A DNA stretch of 64,000 nucleotides from positions 372,001 to 436,000 of the forward strand of contig CALLPN010000003.1 of NCBI GenBank assembly GCA_938015435.1, given 5' to 3'. A program made the translations under genes and the position numbers. A model generated the notes under the pieces. That model was not told the origin of the DNA. It saw nothing but the letters and a program-made list of their open reading frames with translations, and ran no database searches. Below, piece by piece: positions 36,621 through 45,916 of the stretch; position 1 is the first letter of the stretch; the number at the start of each line of letters is the position of its first letter. The DNA is from an uncultured Saprospiraceae bacterium (lineage in GTDB: Bacteria; Bacteroidota; Bacteroidia; Chitinophagales; Saprospiraceae).

Positions 36621-38252
36621 TTGAAGCCATTACATAGCAGCTTTAAAATTACTGTAGCTCTTCTTTTTTCTAGCCAATTATCTTTCGCAGCGGCGGACTC
36701 TAGTCCTAATTATCTACTCTATTCTCTGATTGGAGCAGGTATTATTGCGTTGATATATGCTATCATATCTCTTGCAGATAATATGATGCAGATAGAAGCT
36801 AAGAATCTAGGAGCAGATACTTCGGAGAACGACTATAGTATGTTTCCATCATTCTCATCCCTATTTAAGCCAAAAGCAGGAGATCACGTAGACCCTAAGA
36901 GACTAGTTGCTCTTAAACAAGGGCATGATATCAAGCTAGTAGGTGGAGCAGATGCAGGAAAAACTATAGCTAACACAGCTCAACATTATGCAATCAAGCC
37001 TACCAACTTTAGAGGTATGGCTCCGATTCCTAAGATATCGGCTGTAGCTGGTGATCACGTAAAAGCTGGAGACGCCCTCATGTTCGACAAGAGTAATCCT
37101 GATGTAATCTATGCTGCACCAGTAAGTGGTGAAGTTATAGAGATCAAAAGGGGTGCTAAAAGAGCCATCACAGAGGTCATCATCAAAGCGGATAGCGAGG
37201 TAACATTCAAAGAGAACACTGTACCTAATCTAGAAAGTACTTCTAGAGAAGATATAGTGAAATTTTTGTTAGAGACTGGAGGGTGGGCACACCTTAACCA
37301 GAGACCATTTGATGTGGTTCCTAGTCAAGAGGTTATACCTAAGAATATTTTCGTTTCTACTTTCGCCACCGGTCCTAATGCACATGATCTTAATACTATA
37401 GTAAATGGTAGTGAGGCAGCATTTCAAAAAGGATTAGACGCATTATCTAAATTGACAGAAGGTCAAGTTTATTTAGGTCTAGACGGAAGGAAGGGACATT
37501 CCTCTCACTCAGCATTCTCAGAAGCAACAGGGGTAGTAGCCAACTACTTCGCAGGTAAGCACCCAGCAGGTAATGTAGGGATACAGATTCACCATACAGC
37601 ACCTATCAATTCTGGTGATGTAGTATGGACTCTAAGAGTAGAAGATGTAATTATCCTTGGAAGATTGTTTATGACTGGGGCATACGATACTAGAACAAAA
37701 ATAGCGCTTACAGGAGCAGAGGTAACTAATGGCTATGTAGATACTTTCTTAGGTGCCAGTGTAGGAGAGCTAATTGGACCGAATCTCAAGAACGATCACG
37801 TTAGAGTTATAAGCGGTGACGTACTTTCAGGCGATCCGATACCAGCTGATGGATATCTAAACCAGAAGACTAGTCAAATCTCTGTATTAGCAGAAGGAGA
37901 TAATCACGAACTATTTGGTTGGTTACTTCCATTGAAGCCAAGACCAAGTGTATCGCCTACATTTCCGACGTATATCATGCCAAGTCACGAGTTTGAAGTA
38001 GATACGAATACTCATGGAGAGAAAAGAGCATTCGTAGTAACAGGCGCTTATGAAAAAGTGTTGCCGATGGATATATTTCCTCAGCACCTTATGAAAGCAA
38101 TCTTGGCTAACGATTTTGAAAATATGGAAGGGCTAGGAATACTAGAACTATCAGAAGAAGATCTAGCATTATGTGAATTCATCTGTCCATCAAAATCACC
38201 TCTACAGAGTATACTGAGAGATGGGTTAGATACGATGAGAGACCAGATGTAA
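36621..38252 (+). CDS. nqrA: NQR subunit A with N-terminal membrane anchor
   Basis: NqrA is the peripheral, cytoplasmic subunit of Na+-NQR involved in quinone binding. The ordinary family start corresponds to VALKQGHDIKLVGGAD at about residue 95 here; from there to the end the protein is a normal ~450-residue NqrA (HVKAGDALMFDKSNP, GRKGHSSHSAFSE, FICPSKSPLQSILRDGL). Before it lie ~90 extra residues: a signal-like hydrophobic stretch (ITVALLFSSQLSFAAAD), then a membrane helix (YLLYSLIGAGIIALIYAIISLAD) and an acidic linker. The start is TTG at 36621, and the frame holds no earlier Met. It is the first gene of nqrABCDEF. The extension would tether the subunit to the membrane. Confidence 0.9.
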   Translation: MKPLHSSFKITVALLFSSQLSFAAADSSPNYLLYSLIGAGIIALIYAIISLADNMMQIEAKNLGADTSENDYSMFPSFSSLFKPKAGDHVDPKRLVALKQGHDIKLVGGADAGKTIANTAQHYAIKPTNFRGMAPIPKISAVAGDHVKAGDALMFDKSNPDVIYAAPVSGEVIEIKRGAKRAITEVIIKADSEVTFKENTVPNLESTSREDIVKFLLETGGWAHLNQRPFDVVPSQEVIPKNIFVSTFATGPNAHDLNTIVNGSEAAFQKGLDALSKLTEGQVYLGLDGRKGHSSHSAFSEATGVVANYFAGKHPAGNVGIQIHHTAPINSGDVVWTLRVEDVIILGRLFMTGAYDTRTKIALTGAEVTNGYVDTFLGASVGELIGPNLKNDHVRVISGDVLSGDPIPADGYLNQKTSQISVLAEGDNHELFGWLLPLKPRPSVSPTFPTYIMPSHEFEVDTNTHGEKRAFVVTGAYEKVLPMDIFPQHLMKAILANDFENMEGLGILELSEEDLALCEFICPSKSPLQSILRDGLDTMRDQM

Positions 38253-38336
38253 TTAGGCTGAAAAACAAACTTGTCGGCGATTCCGACTTGGGAGAAACGA
38301 AAGAAAAATTTAAATAACAACAATATATCTATCCAA

Positions 38337-39590
38337 ATGGGATTAGTTGATTTTTTCAAAAAAATAGAACCGGACAAGAAAAAAAGTCCTGTACTGCATA
38401 CATTTTACGATGCGGTATACACTTTTGCTCTAGCTCCGGATAGTACTACAGGACCCAAAGGGACTCAGATCAAAGATGGTATGGATCTCAAGAGACTGAT
38501 GGTACACGTTGTGATTGCGATGCAGTTATGTTACCTTTTTGGTACCTATAACATCGGTCATCAACATTACACAGCAGCAGGCCAATACATGGGCTTTATC
38601 GAAGGTTTTCACCTTAAGTTAGCTCACGGTCTTATCCTTATGTTACCTATTTTCTTAGTGACACATGTGGTAGGACTTGGGATAGAAATCATATTTGCCG
38701 CTAAGAAAGGGCATGCTGTAGAAGAAGGGTTTCTGGTTTCAGGAGCGTTAATTCCTCTCATTATGCCACCGGATATTCCACTATGGATATTAGCTGTAGC
38801 TGTAGCATTTGCAGTAATCTTAGGTAAAGAAGCATTTGGTGGTACAGGTATGAATATCTGGAACGTAGCCTTACTCGCAAGGGTGTTTGTATTCTTTGCA
38901 TATCCTACTACTATATCAGGTGATACAGTTTGGGTATCAGGTTTTGATGGATTAGCAGAGGGAACGTCAGCTACTTACGGCTGGGGGCATGATATATTTA
39001 ATACGATTTTTGGGTGGATGGGCCTCGATGGCTTTGATGCCGCCAAGACTGCCGTCGTCGACGGTTATACTGGAGCTACTCCATTAGCATTAGCTTATCA
39101 AGGTGGATGGGAAGGCGCGACTGCAGTTTATTCTCCAGGACAAATGTTTTGGGGAGCAATACCAGGATCAATAGGTGAGACAAGTAAGCCTCTCATTATT
39201 ATAGGAGCTTTATTTCTACTTATAACTAAGATTGCCAGCTGGCGTATTATGTTATCTATGTTAATAGGTGGAATAGTAGGCGCAATGGTGCTTAACGGTT
39301 GGGGAGCAACACCATTTATGGAAGTACCTTGGTACAACCAGTTCTTAATGGGTAGTTTCTTCTTTGCAATGGCATTCATGGCAACTGATCCTGTAACGGC
39401 AGCATCAACTAACACAGGTAAGTGGTGGTATGGATTCCTTATCGGATTCATAGGTATGATTATCAGAGTAATCAATCCAGCATATCCAGAAGGTTGGATG
39501 TTAGCTATTCTATTTATGAATACTTTCGCTCCATTAATCGATCATTACGTATTACAATCTAACATAACAAAAAGACTGAAACGTGCATAG
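38337..39590 (+). CDS. nqrB: NQR subunit B
   Basis: This membrane subunit carries covalent FMN and riboflavin and lies on the sodium path. About ten membrane segments are visible, and the flavinylation motif is DGYTGATPLALA (FMN-Thr in TGAT near residue 247). I choose the ATG at 38337 (417 residues, MGLVDFFKKIEP), because the frame upstream to a TTG at 38271 is polar and unlike the family. It overlaps nqrC by 8 bp. Confidence 0.95.
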   Translation: MGLVDFFKKIEPDKKKSPVLHTFYDAVYTFALAPDSTTGPKGTQIKDGMDLKRLMVHVVIAMQLCYLFGTYNIGHQHYTAAGQYMGFIEGFHLKLAHGLILMLPIFLVTHVVGLGIEIIFAAKKGHAVEEGFLVSGALIPLIMPPDIPLWILAVAVAFAVILGKEAFGGTGMNIWNVALLARVFVFFAYPTTISGDTVWVSGFDGLAEGTSATYGWGHDIFNTIFGWMGLDGFDAAKTAVVDGYTGATPLALAYQGGWEGATAVYSPGQMFWGAIPGSIGETSKPLIIIGALFLLITKIASWRIMLSMLIGGIVGAMVLNGWGATPFMEVPWYNQFLMGSFFFAMAFMATDPVTAASTNTGKWWYGFLIGFIGMIIRVINPAYPEGWMLAILFMNTFAPLIDHYVLQSNITKRLKRA

Positions 39591-40329
39591 TACTAATCAA
39601 GTAATCAAGTTTGTGCTTATAATGACTACACTAGTAGCATTAACGCTCGCAGGACTTTTCACTTTTCTGAAACCTGTCCACGAAGCTAACGAAGCACTTT
39701 ATAATAAGAAAGCGATACTCTCAGCAGTAGCGACTAAGTTAGACACTCCTTTAAGTGAGATGTCTGGAGAACAGATTGAAGATCTTTTCAAAACTTCTAT
39801 CGATCAGAAAGTGGTCAATCAAAGAGGTGAAGAAATGTCAGAAGCTGATGTAGTAGCTGCAGGATATAAGGGTGGAAAAGCGGAGCATGTAAAAATCCGT
39901 AAGGAAAAAAAGAAATCTGACGCTGATAGATTATTACCATTCTATACTTACACTAATGCTAAAGGTGAAAAGTCTTACATAGTATCTATAGTAGGTAATG
40001 GACTTTGGGATGAGATCTGGGGTAATATAGCACTGGAAGCTGATGGTAGTACTATCGCAGGTGTAGCATTTGATCACCAAGGAGAGACACCTGGACTAGG
40101 TGCTGAGATCAAGGATAACACATCTTGGAAGAATCAATTTTCTGGTAAAGAACTATATGCCGCTAATGGAGATTTCAAATCTATAGCAGTCGTAAAAGGT
40201 GGATCGAAAGGTGGACCTCACGAAGTAGATGGTATCTCAGGAGCAACGATAACTGCAGATGGAGTGGCAGAGATGATGGATAGAGGTATGTCTTATTACC
40301 AACCTTATTTTCAAAAGATCAAAAAGTAA
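39583..40329 (+). CDS. nqrC: NQR subunit C
   Basis: This 248-residue subunit has one N-terminal membrane helix (FVLIMTTLVALTLAGLFTFL) and the FMN-binding domain with the flavinylation motif DGISGATITADG (Thr at about residue 221). It begins with GTG at 39583, inside the end of nqrB (8-bp overlap), which implies translational coupling. FMN would be attached by an ApbE flavin transferase, which is not in the window. Confidence 0.95.
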   Translation: MHSTNQVIKFVLIMTTLVALTLAGLFTFLKPVHEANEALYNKKAILSAVATKLDTPLSEMSGEQIEDLFKTSIDQKVVNQRGEEMSEADVVAAGYKGGKAEHVKIRKEKKKSDADRLLPFYTYTNAKGEKSYIVSIVGNGLWDEIWGNIALEADGSTIAGVAFDHQGETPGLGAEIKDNTSWKNQFSGKELYAANGDFKSIAVVKGGSKGGPHEVDGISGATITADGVAEMMDRGMSYYQPYFQKIKK

Positions 40330-40429
40330 GATGTACGAGTAGTACAACTTATTAATTAGATATATAACGATCAAGATATTCGAAAGTCTATCTTATTAAC
40401 TAAAACGCTAAAATTCTTGAACGATCAAG

Positions 40430-41155
40430 ATGAAGCTAAAAGTTACTAAAACAAAAATTATGGCAGAAGCAGCTGTAGCAAAAAAACAAGGAATGACATT
40501 CGGTAAGAATGAAAAAAAACTCCTTGTAGATCCATTAAGTACTAATAATCCGATAACGGTACAAGTGCTTGGTATCTGTAGTGCCCTAGCGGTAACTACT
40601 GGTATGAAGAATTCGCTTGTAATGGCAATCGCGGTTGTATTTGTAACTATGTTTAGTAGTCTGATTACCTCAGCACTTCGTAATGCGATACCTAAGCAAG
40701 TTCGTATGATCGTACAGCTAGTGATCATCGCAACGCTAGTAACCATAGTTGAGCTTACACTCAAAGCAGTGAGTTATGATAGTTATAAGCAACTTTCAGT
40801 ATTTATTGGGTTGATTATCACTAACTGTATTGTAATGGGACGTCTAGAGGCATTTGCCATGGGTAATGATCCTTACAGATCAGCATTAGATGGTATCGGT
40901 AACGGTCTAGGTTATGGTGTTATATTAATGGCCATTGCTTTTGTAAGAGAGTTATTCGGAAAAGGAGAATTCTTCGGATTGAAAATTATTGGAGCTAGCC
41001 CGGAGTATTGGGTAGATACAGCAGCTGAAGGATCTTGGATGGGATGGTACCAACCTAACAACTTGATGATATTATTCCCTGCAGCGATGTTTGTCATTGC
41101 GGTGATGATATGGATACACAGAGCATGGAAGCCTCAATTAGTAGACGTATCTTAG
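40430..41155 (+). CDS. nqrD: NQR subunit D
   Basis: This integral membrane subunit of the RnfA/NqrD-NqrE family has six expected helices; conserved parts are STNNPITVQVLGICSALAVTT and ITNCIVMGRLEAFAMGN. At 241 residues it is ~30 longer at the N-terminus than usual. If translation instead begins at the Met at 40460, 231 residues remain. The gap to nqrC is 100 bp and contains a 12-base direct repeat (40366-40377 and 40420-40431), the second copy overlapping the start codon. Confidence 0.94.
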   Translation: MKLKVTKTKIMAEAAVAKKQGMTFGKNEKKLLVDPLSTNNPITVQVLGICSALAVTTGMKNSLVMAIAVVFVTMFSSLITSALRNAIPKQVRMIVQLVIIATLVTIVELTLKAVSYDSYKQLSVFIGLIITNCIVMGRLEAFAMGNDPYRSALDGIGNGLGYGVILMAIAFVRELFGKGEFFGLKIIGASPEYWVDTAAEGSWMGWYQPNNLMILFPAAMFVIAVMIWIHRAWKPQLVDVS

Positions 41156-41159
41156 ACAA

Positions 41160-41178
41160 GTGTTTGCTAAGCAAACAC
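41160..41178 (+). other. Stem-loop inside the nqr operon (nqrD-nqrE gap)
   Basis: An 8-bp perfect stem GTGTTTGC/GCAAACAC with a 3-base TAA loop starts 5 bases after the nqrD stop. There is no T tract, so a role in mRNA processing or stability is more likely than termination. The gap to nqrE is 220 bp and has no coding frame. Confidence 0.55.
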
Positions 41179-41375
41179 GTAGAAGAGTATAATGTGGCTT
41201 TCGCAGAAAACACATGGGCTCTTAATATAAAGTACAAGTGCAAATCAATATTGCTTGTAAAAGAAAAATTAAAATAAAGAGGGTCTTTAAGAGGTTCTGA
41301 ATTAATAAATAAAGATTAGTCGAAGTAAGGTGTTTTCAACTTAAACTTCCTCTTAGACTTAAACTTAACAACAGC

Positions 41376-41981
41376 ATGGGCGAATTAATAAACATATTCA
41401 TCAAGTCGGCATTCATCGAGAATCTGGCGCTTTCATACTTTCTAGGTATGTGTTCATATCTAGCAGTATCTAAGACGGTAAAGACGGCATTTGGACTAGG
41501 ATTAGCAGTAATCTTTGTACTGGCTATTACAATGCCTATCAACTGGGCTATTAATACATACTTATTAGGTGAAGGAGGAATGTTTGGTACAGACTTAACC
41601 TTCTTAAGACTTATACTGTTTATAGCAGTAATAGCATCTATGGTACAGTTAGTAGAGATGGTAGTAGAGAAATACAGTCCATCATTATATAATTCACTAG
41701 GTATATTTTTACCATTGATTACGGTGAATTGTGCGATACTAGGTGGGTCGTTATTCATGGTATCTAAAGAGTATGGATTTGCAGAGTCCGTTTCATTTGG
41801 ATTGGGTGGTGGATTTGGATGGTTCCTAGCGATTATCGCTATTGCCGCCATTAGAGAGAAGATTAGATATTCAGACGTACCTGCTCCATTAAGAGGCTTA
41901 GGTATGGCATTCTTACTTACAGGTCTTATGGGACTTGCTTTTATGAGTTTGATGGGTATTGACTTAGCTGCATTTAATTAA
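41376..41981 (+). CDS. nqrE: NQR subunit E
   Basis: This 201-residue membrane subunit, a paralogue of NqrD with inverted topology, shares with it the intramembrane [2Fe-2S] centre; the conserved Cys are in GMCSYLAVS and TVNCAILG. Length and helix pattern are normal. It is separated from nqrD by 220 bp and from nqrF by 125 bp. Confidence 0.95.
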   Translation: MGELINIFIKSAFIENLALSYFLGMCSYLAVSKTVKTAFGLGLAVIFVLAITMPINWAINTYLLGEGGMFGTDLTFLRLILFIAVIASMVQLVEMVVEKYSPSLYNSLGIFLPLITVNCAILGGSLFMVSKEYGFAESVSFGLGGGFGWFLAIIAIAAIREKIRYSDVPAPLRGLGMAFLLTGLMGLAFMSLMGIDLAAFN

Positions 41982-42106
41982 GAGACAATTATTAAGAAAT
42001 AACGATCTCAACCTTGAAGTGACTTTTGTTAAGTCTATGAGTTAAGGTAGTGAATGTTAACGATAGATTCGATTTTAGATATATAATAACTTAAAGAAGA
42101 TACAGT

Positions 42107-43423
42107 ATGATATTACTTTCATTTGTACCGATTATTTGGGCATTAGTAGTATTCACAGGAGTAATTATGTTACTTTCTATGATGCTGATATATGCTCGTA
42201 AGCAACTTGTGCCTCAGGGTGATGTAAAGCTTATTCTTAACGGAGATGAGTCTAATCCTATCGCAGTAGCTCCGGGAACTAACTTATTGACAGCATTATC
42301 AGAGCAGAACATATTTCTGCCATCCGCATGTGGTGGAGGTGGTACTTGTGCGATGTGTGAGTGTCATATACATGAAGGTGGAGGCGATCCATTAGCTACG
42401 GAGATGAATCACTTAACTCGTAAAGAGGCTGCAGAAGGTAAGCGTCTAGCTTGTCAAGTGAAAGTACGTGAGGATATGCAAGTAGAAATTCCAGCTGAGA
42501 TATTCGGTATCAAGAAGTGGGAATGTGAGGTAATCTCGAACTACAACGTAGCGACATTCATTAAAGAATTTATTGTAAAGCTTCCTCCTGGTGAAAATCT
42601 GGATTTCGAAGCAGGTGGATATATCCAAGTTGATGTACCAGAGACTGTAGTAGATTATAAGGAGATGGACATAACTGCCCATCCTAAGTACCATGATACA
42701 CCAGACAAATTTCAGAAGGATTGGGACAAGTTTGGTCTATGGGATCTAAAAATGAAAAACGAAGAAGAAATCTTCCGTGCCTACTCTATGAGTAATCACC
42801 CAGCAGAGGGAGATATAGTATCTCTAACGATACGTATTGCTACTCCACCTTGGGATAGAGCTAAGAACGCATGGATGGATGTCAATCCTGGTATATGTTC
42901 TTCTTATGTATTTGGCTGTAAGCCAGGAGATAAAGTAACTATCTCAGGACCATATGGAGAGTTCTTCATCAAAGAGACTGAAGCAGAGATGTTATATGTT
43001 GGTGGTGGAGCCGGTATGGCACCGATGAGATCGCACTTGTATCATCTCTTTCACACATTAAAGACTGGACGTAAGGTTACATTCTTCTATGGTGGTCGTA
43101 CTAAGCAAGAGTTATTTTATGTAGAAGAGTTTAGAGAGATAGAGAAGCAATTCCCTAACTTCAGATTTGCAGTAGCATTAGATAATCCATTACCAGAAGA
43201 TAACTGGGTACTCAAAGAGAATCTAGATGACCCAAAAGGAGACGGATTCAAAGGATACGTTCATAATGTAGTAATCGATGAGTTCCTAAGTAAGCACGAA
43301 GCGCCAGAGGAATTAGAATTATATTTCTGTGGTCCTCCAATGATGAATCAATCAGTAATCAAAATGGCAGATGATTGGGGAATCCCTGAAGAGAATGTAG
43401 CATTTGATGATTTTGGGGGGTAA
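42107..43423 (+). CDS. nqrF: NQR subunit F (NADH dehydrogenase)
   Basis: NqrF is the electron-input subunit: one N-terminal membrane helix (ALVVFTGVIMLLSMMLIYA), a ferredoxin domain with [2Fe-2S] cysteines in ACGGGGTCAMCECH (~72-85) and RLACQV (~115), an FAD domain (FRAYSMSNHP) and an NADH domain (YVGGGAGMAPMRSH, then ELYFCGPPMMN), ending FDDFGG. The 438-residue length is slightly above the usual ~408-420. It is the last gene of the operon, followed by a terminator. Confidence 0.96.
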   Translation: MILLSFVPIIWALVVFTGVIMLLSMMLIYARKQLVPQGDVKLILNGDESNPIAVAPGTNLLTALSEQNIFLPSACGGGGTCAMCECHIHEGGGDPLATEMNHLTRKEAAEGKRLACQVKVREDMQVEIPAEIFGIKKWECEVISNYNVATFIKEFIVKLPPGENLDFEAGGYIQVDVPETVVDYKEMDITAHPKYHDTPDKFQKDWDKFGLWDLKMKNEEEIFRAYSMSNHPAEGDIVSLTIRIATPPWDRAKNAWMDVNPGICSSYVFGCKPGDKVTISGPYGEFFIKETEAEMLYVGGGAGMAPMRSHLYHLFHTLKTGRKVTFFYGGRTKQELFYVEEFREIEKQFPNFRFAVALDNPLPEDNWVLKENLDDPKGDGFKGYVHNVVIDEFLSKHEAPEELELYFCGPPMMNQSVIKMADDWGIPEENVAFDDFGG

Positions 43424-43508
43424 GCGTTTTTTCGATACATGGGCTCCGATAGAAATTAGTAGATTAGCTAATTGGTAATCAGTAACGAGTTAGATAGATA
43501 TAATTTAT

Positions 43509-43539
43509 AAAAGCACTTCAGAAATGAAGTGCTTTTTTT
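43509..43539 (+). terminator. Terminator of the nqr operon
   Basis: A 12-bp perfect stem AAAAGCACTTCA/TGAAGTGCTTTT with a GAAA tetraloop runs into a T7 tract. Confidence 0.9.
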
Positions 43540-43639
43540 ATGAGTGCTGAAAGTTTAGCCGTTTAATTAATTAGGAGATTAGCACCATTACTTTTAAGCG
43601 TAATTGAGTATTATATTATCTTGAACCTATAGAGGAGAA

Positions 43640-43671
43640 TTTGCTTTTTGCATTCAGCGGATGTAGTTTTG
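43640..43671 (+). promoter_or_regulatory. Promoter of the alpha/beta hydrolase
   Basis: A TTTG (43640-43643), a 20-bp spacer and TAGTTTTG (43664-43671) match the Bacteroidota consensus fully. The ATG is 17 bp further. Confidence 0.65.
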
Positions 43672-43688
43672 CGAAATAAAATAATAAG

Positions 43689-44507
43689 ATGGCGTACATA
43701 ACAAAAAACGGACTTAAACTCCACAAGAATGAATGGTTAGTAGATGGCGCTAAAGCTCTTATCTTATTAGTTCATGGATTAGGAGAGCATAGTGGTCGAT
43801 ATGAGTATCATCAACTGGCTAAAGATTTTAATAAGGCTGGATACAGTGTGACATCTTTTGATCATAGAGGAGGAGGAAGATCTGAAGGGTTGGTAGCCCA
43901 CATCGATCGGTTTACGCAGTTGACAGATGATTTGGCGATAGTGGCTAATGCAGAAAAGCCTAACGGTATTCCTTTTATATTACTCAGTCACAGTCTGGGC
44001 GGTTTGATAGCTACTCAGTACCTAATTGACCATACCGATCATCCTTTTGACATGGCAATATTTTCGGCTCCAGCAGTAAAAGCTGACGATAGTATGGCGC
44101 CAATTCTTAGAAAAATAGCGCCAATTATGTCTAAATTTTTTCCAAAGTTAGCTGCGGCTAAGTTGGCTCAAAATATGATATCTAAAGATCCAAAAGTGAG
44201 AGATCGATACCAAGCAGACCCATTGATCTATAAAGGAAGGATTCGAGCTCGTAAAGGATATGAAACCTTAAAGAGTATGGAGTACATTTCTGACAAATTT
44301 GCTGCTATAAATTTGCCAATATTAGTAATGCACGGATCTGATGATAAGATTACAGATCCTATAGGAAGTCAGATGCTTCATGATGGTGTTTCGTCTAAGG
44401 ATAATACACTCAAATATTTTGATGATTTATATCACGAAATATTTAATGAACCAGAGCGTGGTGATGTCATTAAGTATGCTGTAGATTGGATTGGAGAGCG
44501 TTTGTAA
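43689..44507 (+). CDS. Alpha/beta hydrolase, monoacylglycerol lipase-like
   Basis: This 272-residue serine hydrolase has the oxyanion/HG motif LVHGLGEHSGRY (residues 27-38), the nucleophile Ser102 in SHSLGG, an acid in HGSDDKITDP (Asp218 or 219) and His249 in LYHEIFNE. The early GEHSGRY and HRGGGRSEG blocks point to the monoglyceride lipase / lysophospholipase (serine aminopeptidase S33) group. It has no signal peptide. It is convergent with the M28 peptidase, 34 bp apart. Confidence 0.92.
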   Translation: MAYITKNGLKLHKNEWLVDGAKALILLVHGLGEHSGRYEYHQLAKDFNKAGYSVTSFDHRGGGRSEGLVAHIDRFTQLTDDLAIVANAEKPNGIPFILLSHSLGGLIATQYLIDHTDHPFDMAIFSAPAVKADDSMAPILRKIAPIMSKFFPKLAAAKLAQNMISKDPKVRDRYQADPLIYKGRIRARKGYETLKSMEYISDKFAAINLPILVMHGSDDKITDPIGSQMLHDGVSSKDNTLKYFDDLYHEIFNEPERGDVIKYAVDWIGERL

Positions 44508-44540
44508 TTATGGTGTTAATCTTTTTTAGTTTGAAGTTTT

Positions 44541-45788
44541 TTAAAAAGTAACATCCTTCTTAATCATCTCTCCATCCCTATCGATAGTTACTTCCACAGT
44601 ACTACCAGGTTCAAAAGCACCCAGAGCTTTCATATAACTCATCATATCTACGATCTCTCTATCTCCCATCTGCTTCACAATGTCACCTTTGATAAATCCG
44701 GCATTACCAGCTGGCCTTCCTTCGCGAACGCCATCCATACGCATACCTTTTCCACTAAAAAGATAATCAGGAATAACACCCAATGTAACTTTGAAATCTG
44801 GAGTCTCCGCAGATTCGTCTTTAGTCTTGGTAAATTCTAATGGAGCGTCTATACTTTCAACAATGTCTATTATAAAACTTGATATGTCTACAATACCATC
44901 ATAGTTAACTAAGTGGCTATCGTCTCCTGGCTTATGATAATGCTCATGTTGTCCAGTAAAAAAATGTAGTACCGGTATATCTTCTAAGTAAAACGATGTA
45001 TGATCAGATGGTCCTACTCCTGAGAGTTGCTTAGTAACTTTAAATTGGTAAGTGTTTACTTTATCTAATGTAGCATCAAAAGACGGAGAGGTTCCTACAC
45101 CATGTATGGCTATCTGACGATCTTCATTGAGTCGACCAACCATATCGAGGTTCACCATCATATTGATGTTTTCTTTTGCGATAGTAGGATTTTTAGCGAA
45201 GTAGTTAGATCCCCACAGTCCTTTCTCTTCTCCTGAGAATGCGATGAACAAATAGTTATGATCACTATATTGTTCGTCTTTAAATTCTTCAGCCATTCTA
45301 AGTATTGCAGCTACACCACTGGCATTGTCGTCAGCACCATTGTGTATTGCTTTTTCTCCTGTATGTAAAGATCCATCTCCACCGTATCCAAGATGATCAT
45401 AGTGAGCACCTAGTACTATTGTTTTTGCTGCGGAGTGATCAAGATAACCAACTACATTGTACCCGTCGATTACCGGATCTTCATCAGATGGCATATCATC
45501 ATGAGGATTGGTTTTGATCTTTTTGGTGTAGTGTTGTAAGTAAGTATTACTATCACCTTTAGCTGAGAGACCTATTGTTTTCATTCTCTTTACTATGTAC
45601 TGCGCGGCTTTCATCTCTCCTGGCGTCCCTGTTTCGCGTCCTTCCATGTCATCGGCGGCTAGTATTTCTACATCCTGTTGAATAGTGGATTTCACTGAGG
45701 TGTCAACTTCTTCTAATGAAGTGTCGGTCTTGCAGGATGCAAAAAGTGACAAGCATAGTACACTAGCGATTAAGTATCTCAATGACAT
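44541..45788 (-). CDS. M28 family zinc peptidase lipoprotein with PDZ
   Basis: This aminopeptidase-like protein has metal ligands in GAHYDHLGYGG (His, Asp), NGADDNASG (Asp), SGEEKGLWG (Glu pair), MVNLDMVGR (Asp) and QHEHYHKPGDD (His), complete for a two-zinc M28 enzyme. A PDZ domain occupies about the last 80 residues (GNAGFIKGDIVKQM). The signal peptide with lipobox LSLFASC makes it a lipoprotein. I prefer the Met at 45788 (MSLRYLIAS), which puts the hydrophobic core right after the start; an upstream Met at 45809 would add seven polar residues. It is divergent from the PD40 lipoprotein. Confidence 0.9.
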   Translation of the reverse strand: MSLRYLIASVLCLSLFASCKTDTSLEEVDTSVKSTIQQDVEILAADDMEGRETGTPGEMKAAQYIVKRMKTIGLSAKGDSNTYLQHYTKKIKTNPHDDMPSDEDPVIDGYNVVGYLDHSAAKTIVLGAHYDHLGYGGDGSLHTGEKAIHNGADDNASGVAAILRMAEEFKDEQYSDHNYLFIAFSGEEKGLWGSNYFAKNPTIAKENINMMVNLDMVGRLNEDRQIAIHGVGTSPSFDATLDKVNTYQFKVTKQLSGVGPSDHTSFYLEDIPVLHFFTGQHEHYHKPGDDSHLVNYDGIVDISSFIIDIVESIDAPLEFTKTKDESAETPDFKVTLGVIPDYLFSGKGMRMDGVREGRPAGNAGFIKGDIVKQMGDREIVDMMSYMKALGAFEPGSTVEVTIDRDGEMIKKDVTF

Positions 45789-45916
45789 ATTGTTACATTT
45801 GTAATTCATAAAAAGTTGTTGATAGTCTTATTGCTAAACTATGTTTAAAGCCTAAGATCAAGAACGTCAACAAATTTTTTGAAATTGATCTTCTAATAAA
45901 AATGGAATATACAAAA

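Noticed and set aside
41336-41851. A 171-codon minus-strand frame across nqrE
   Set aside because: nqrE is a clear family member on the other strand, and the minus frame has low-complexity Asn/Ile composition with no homology signal.
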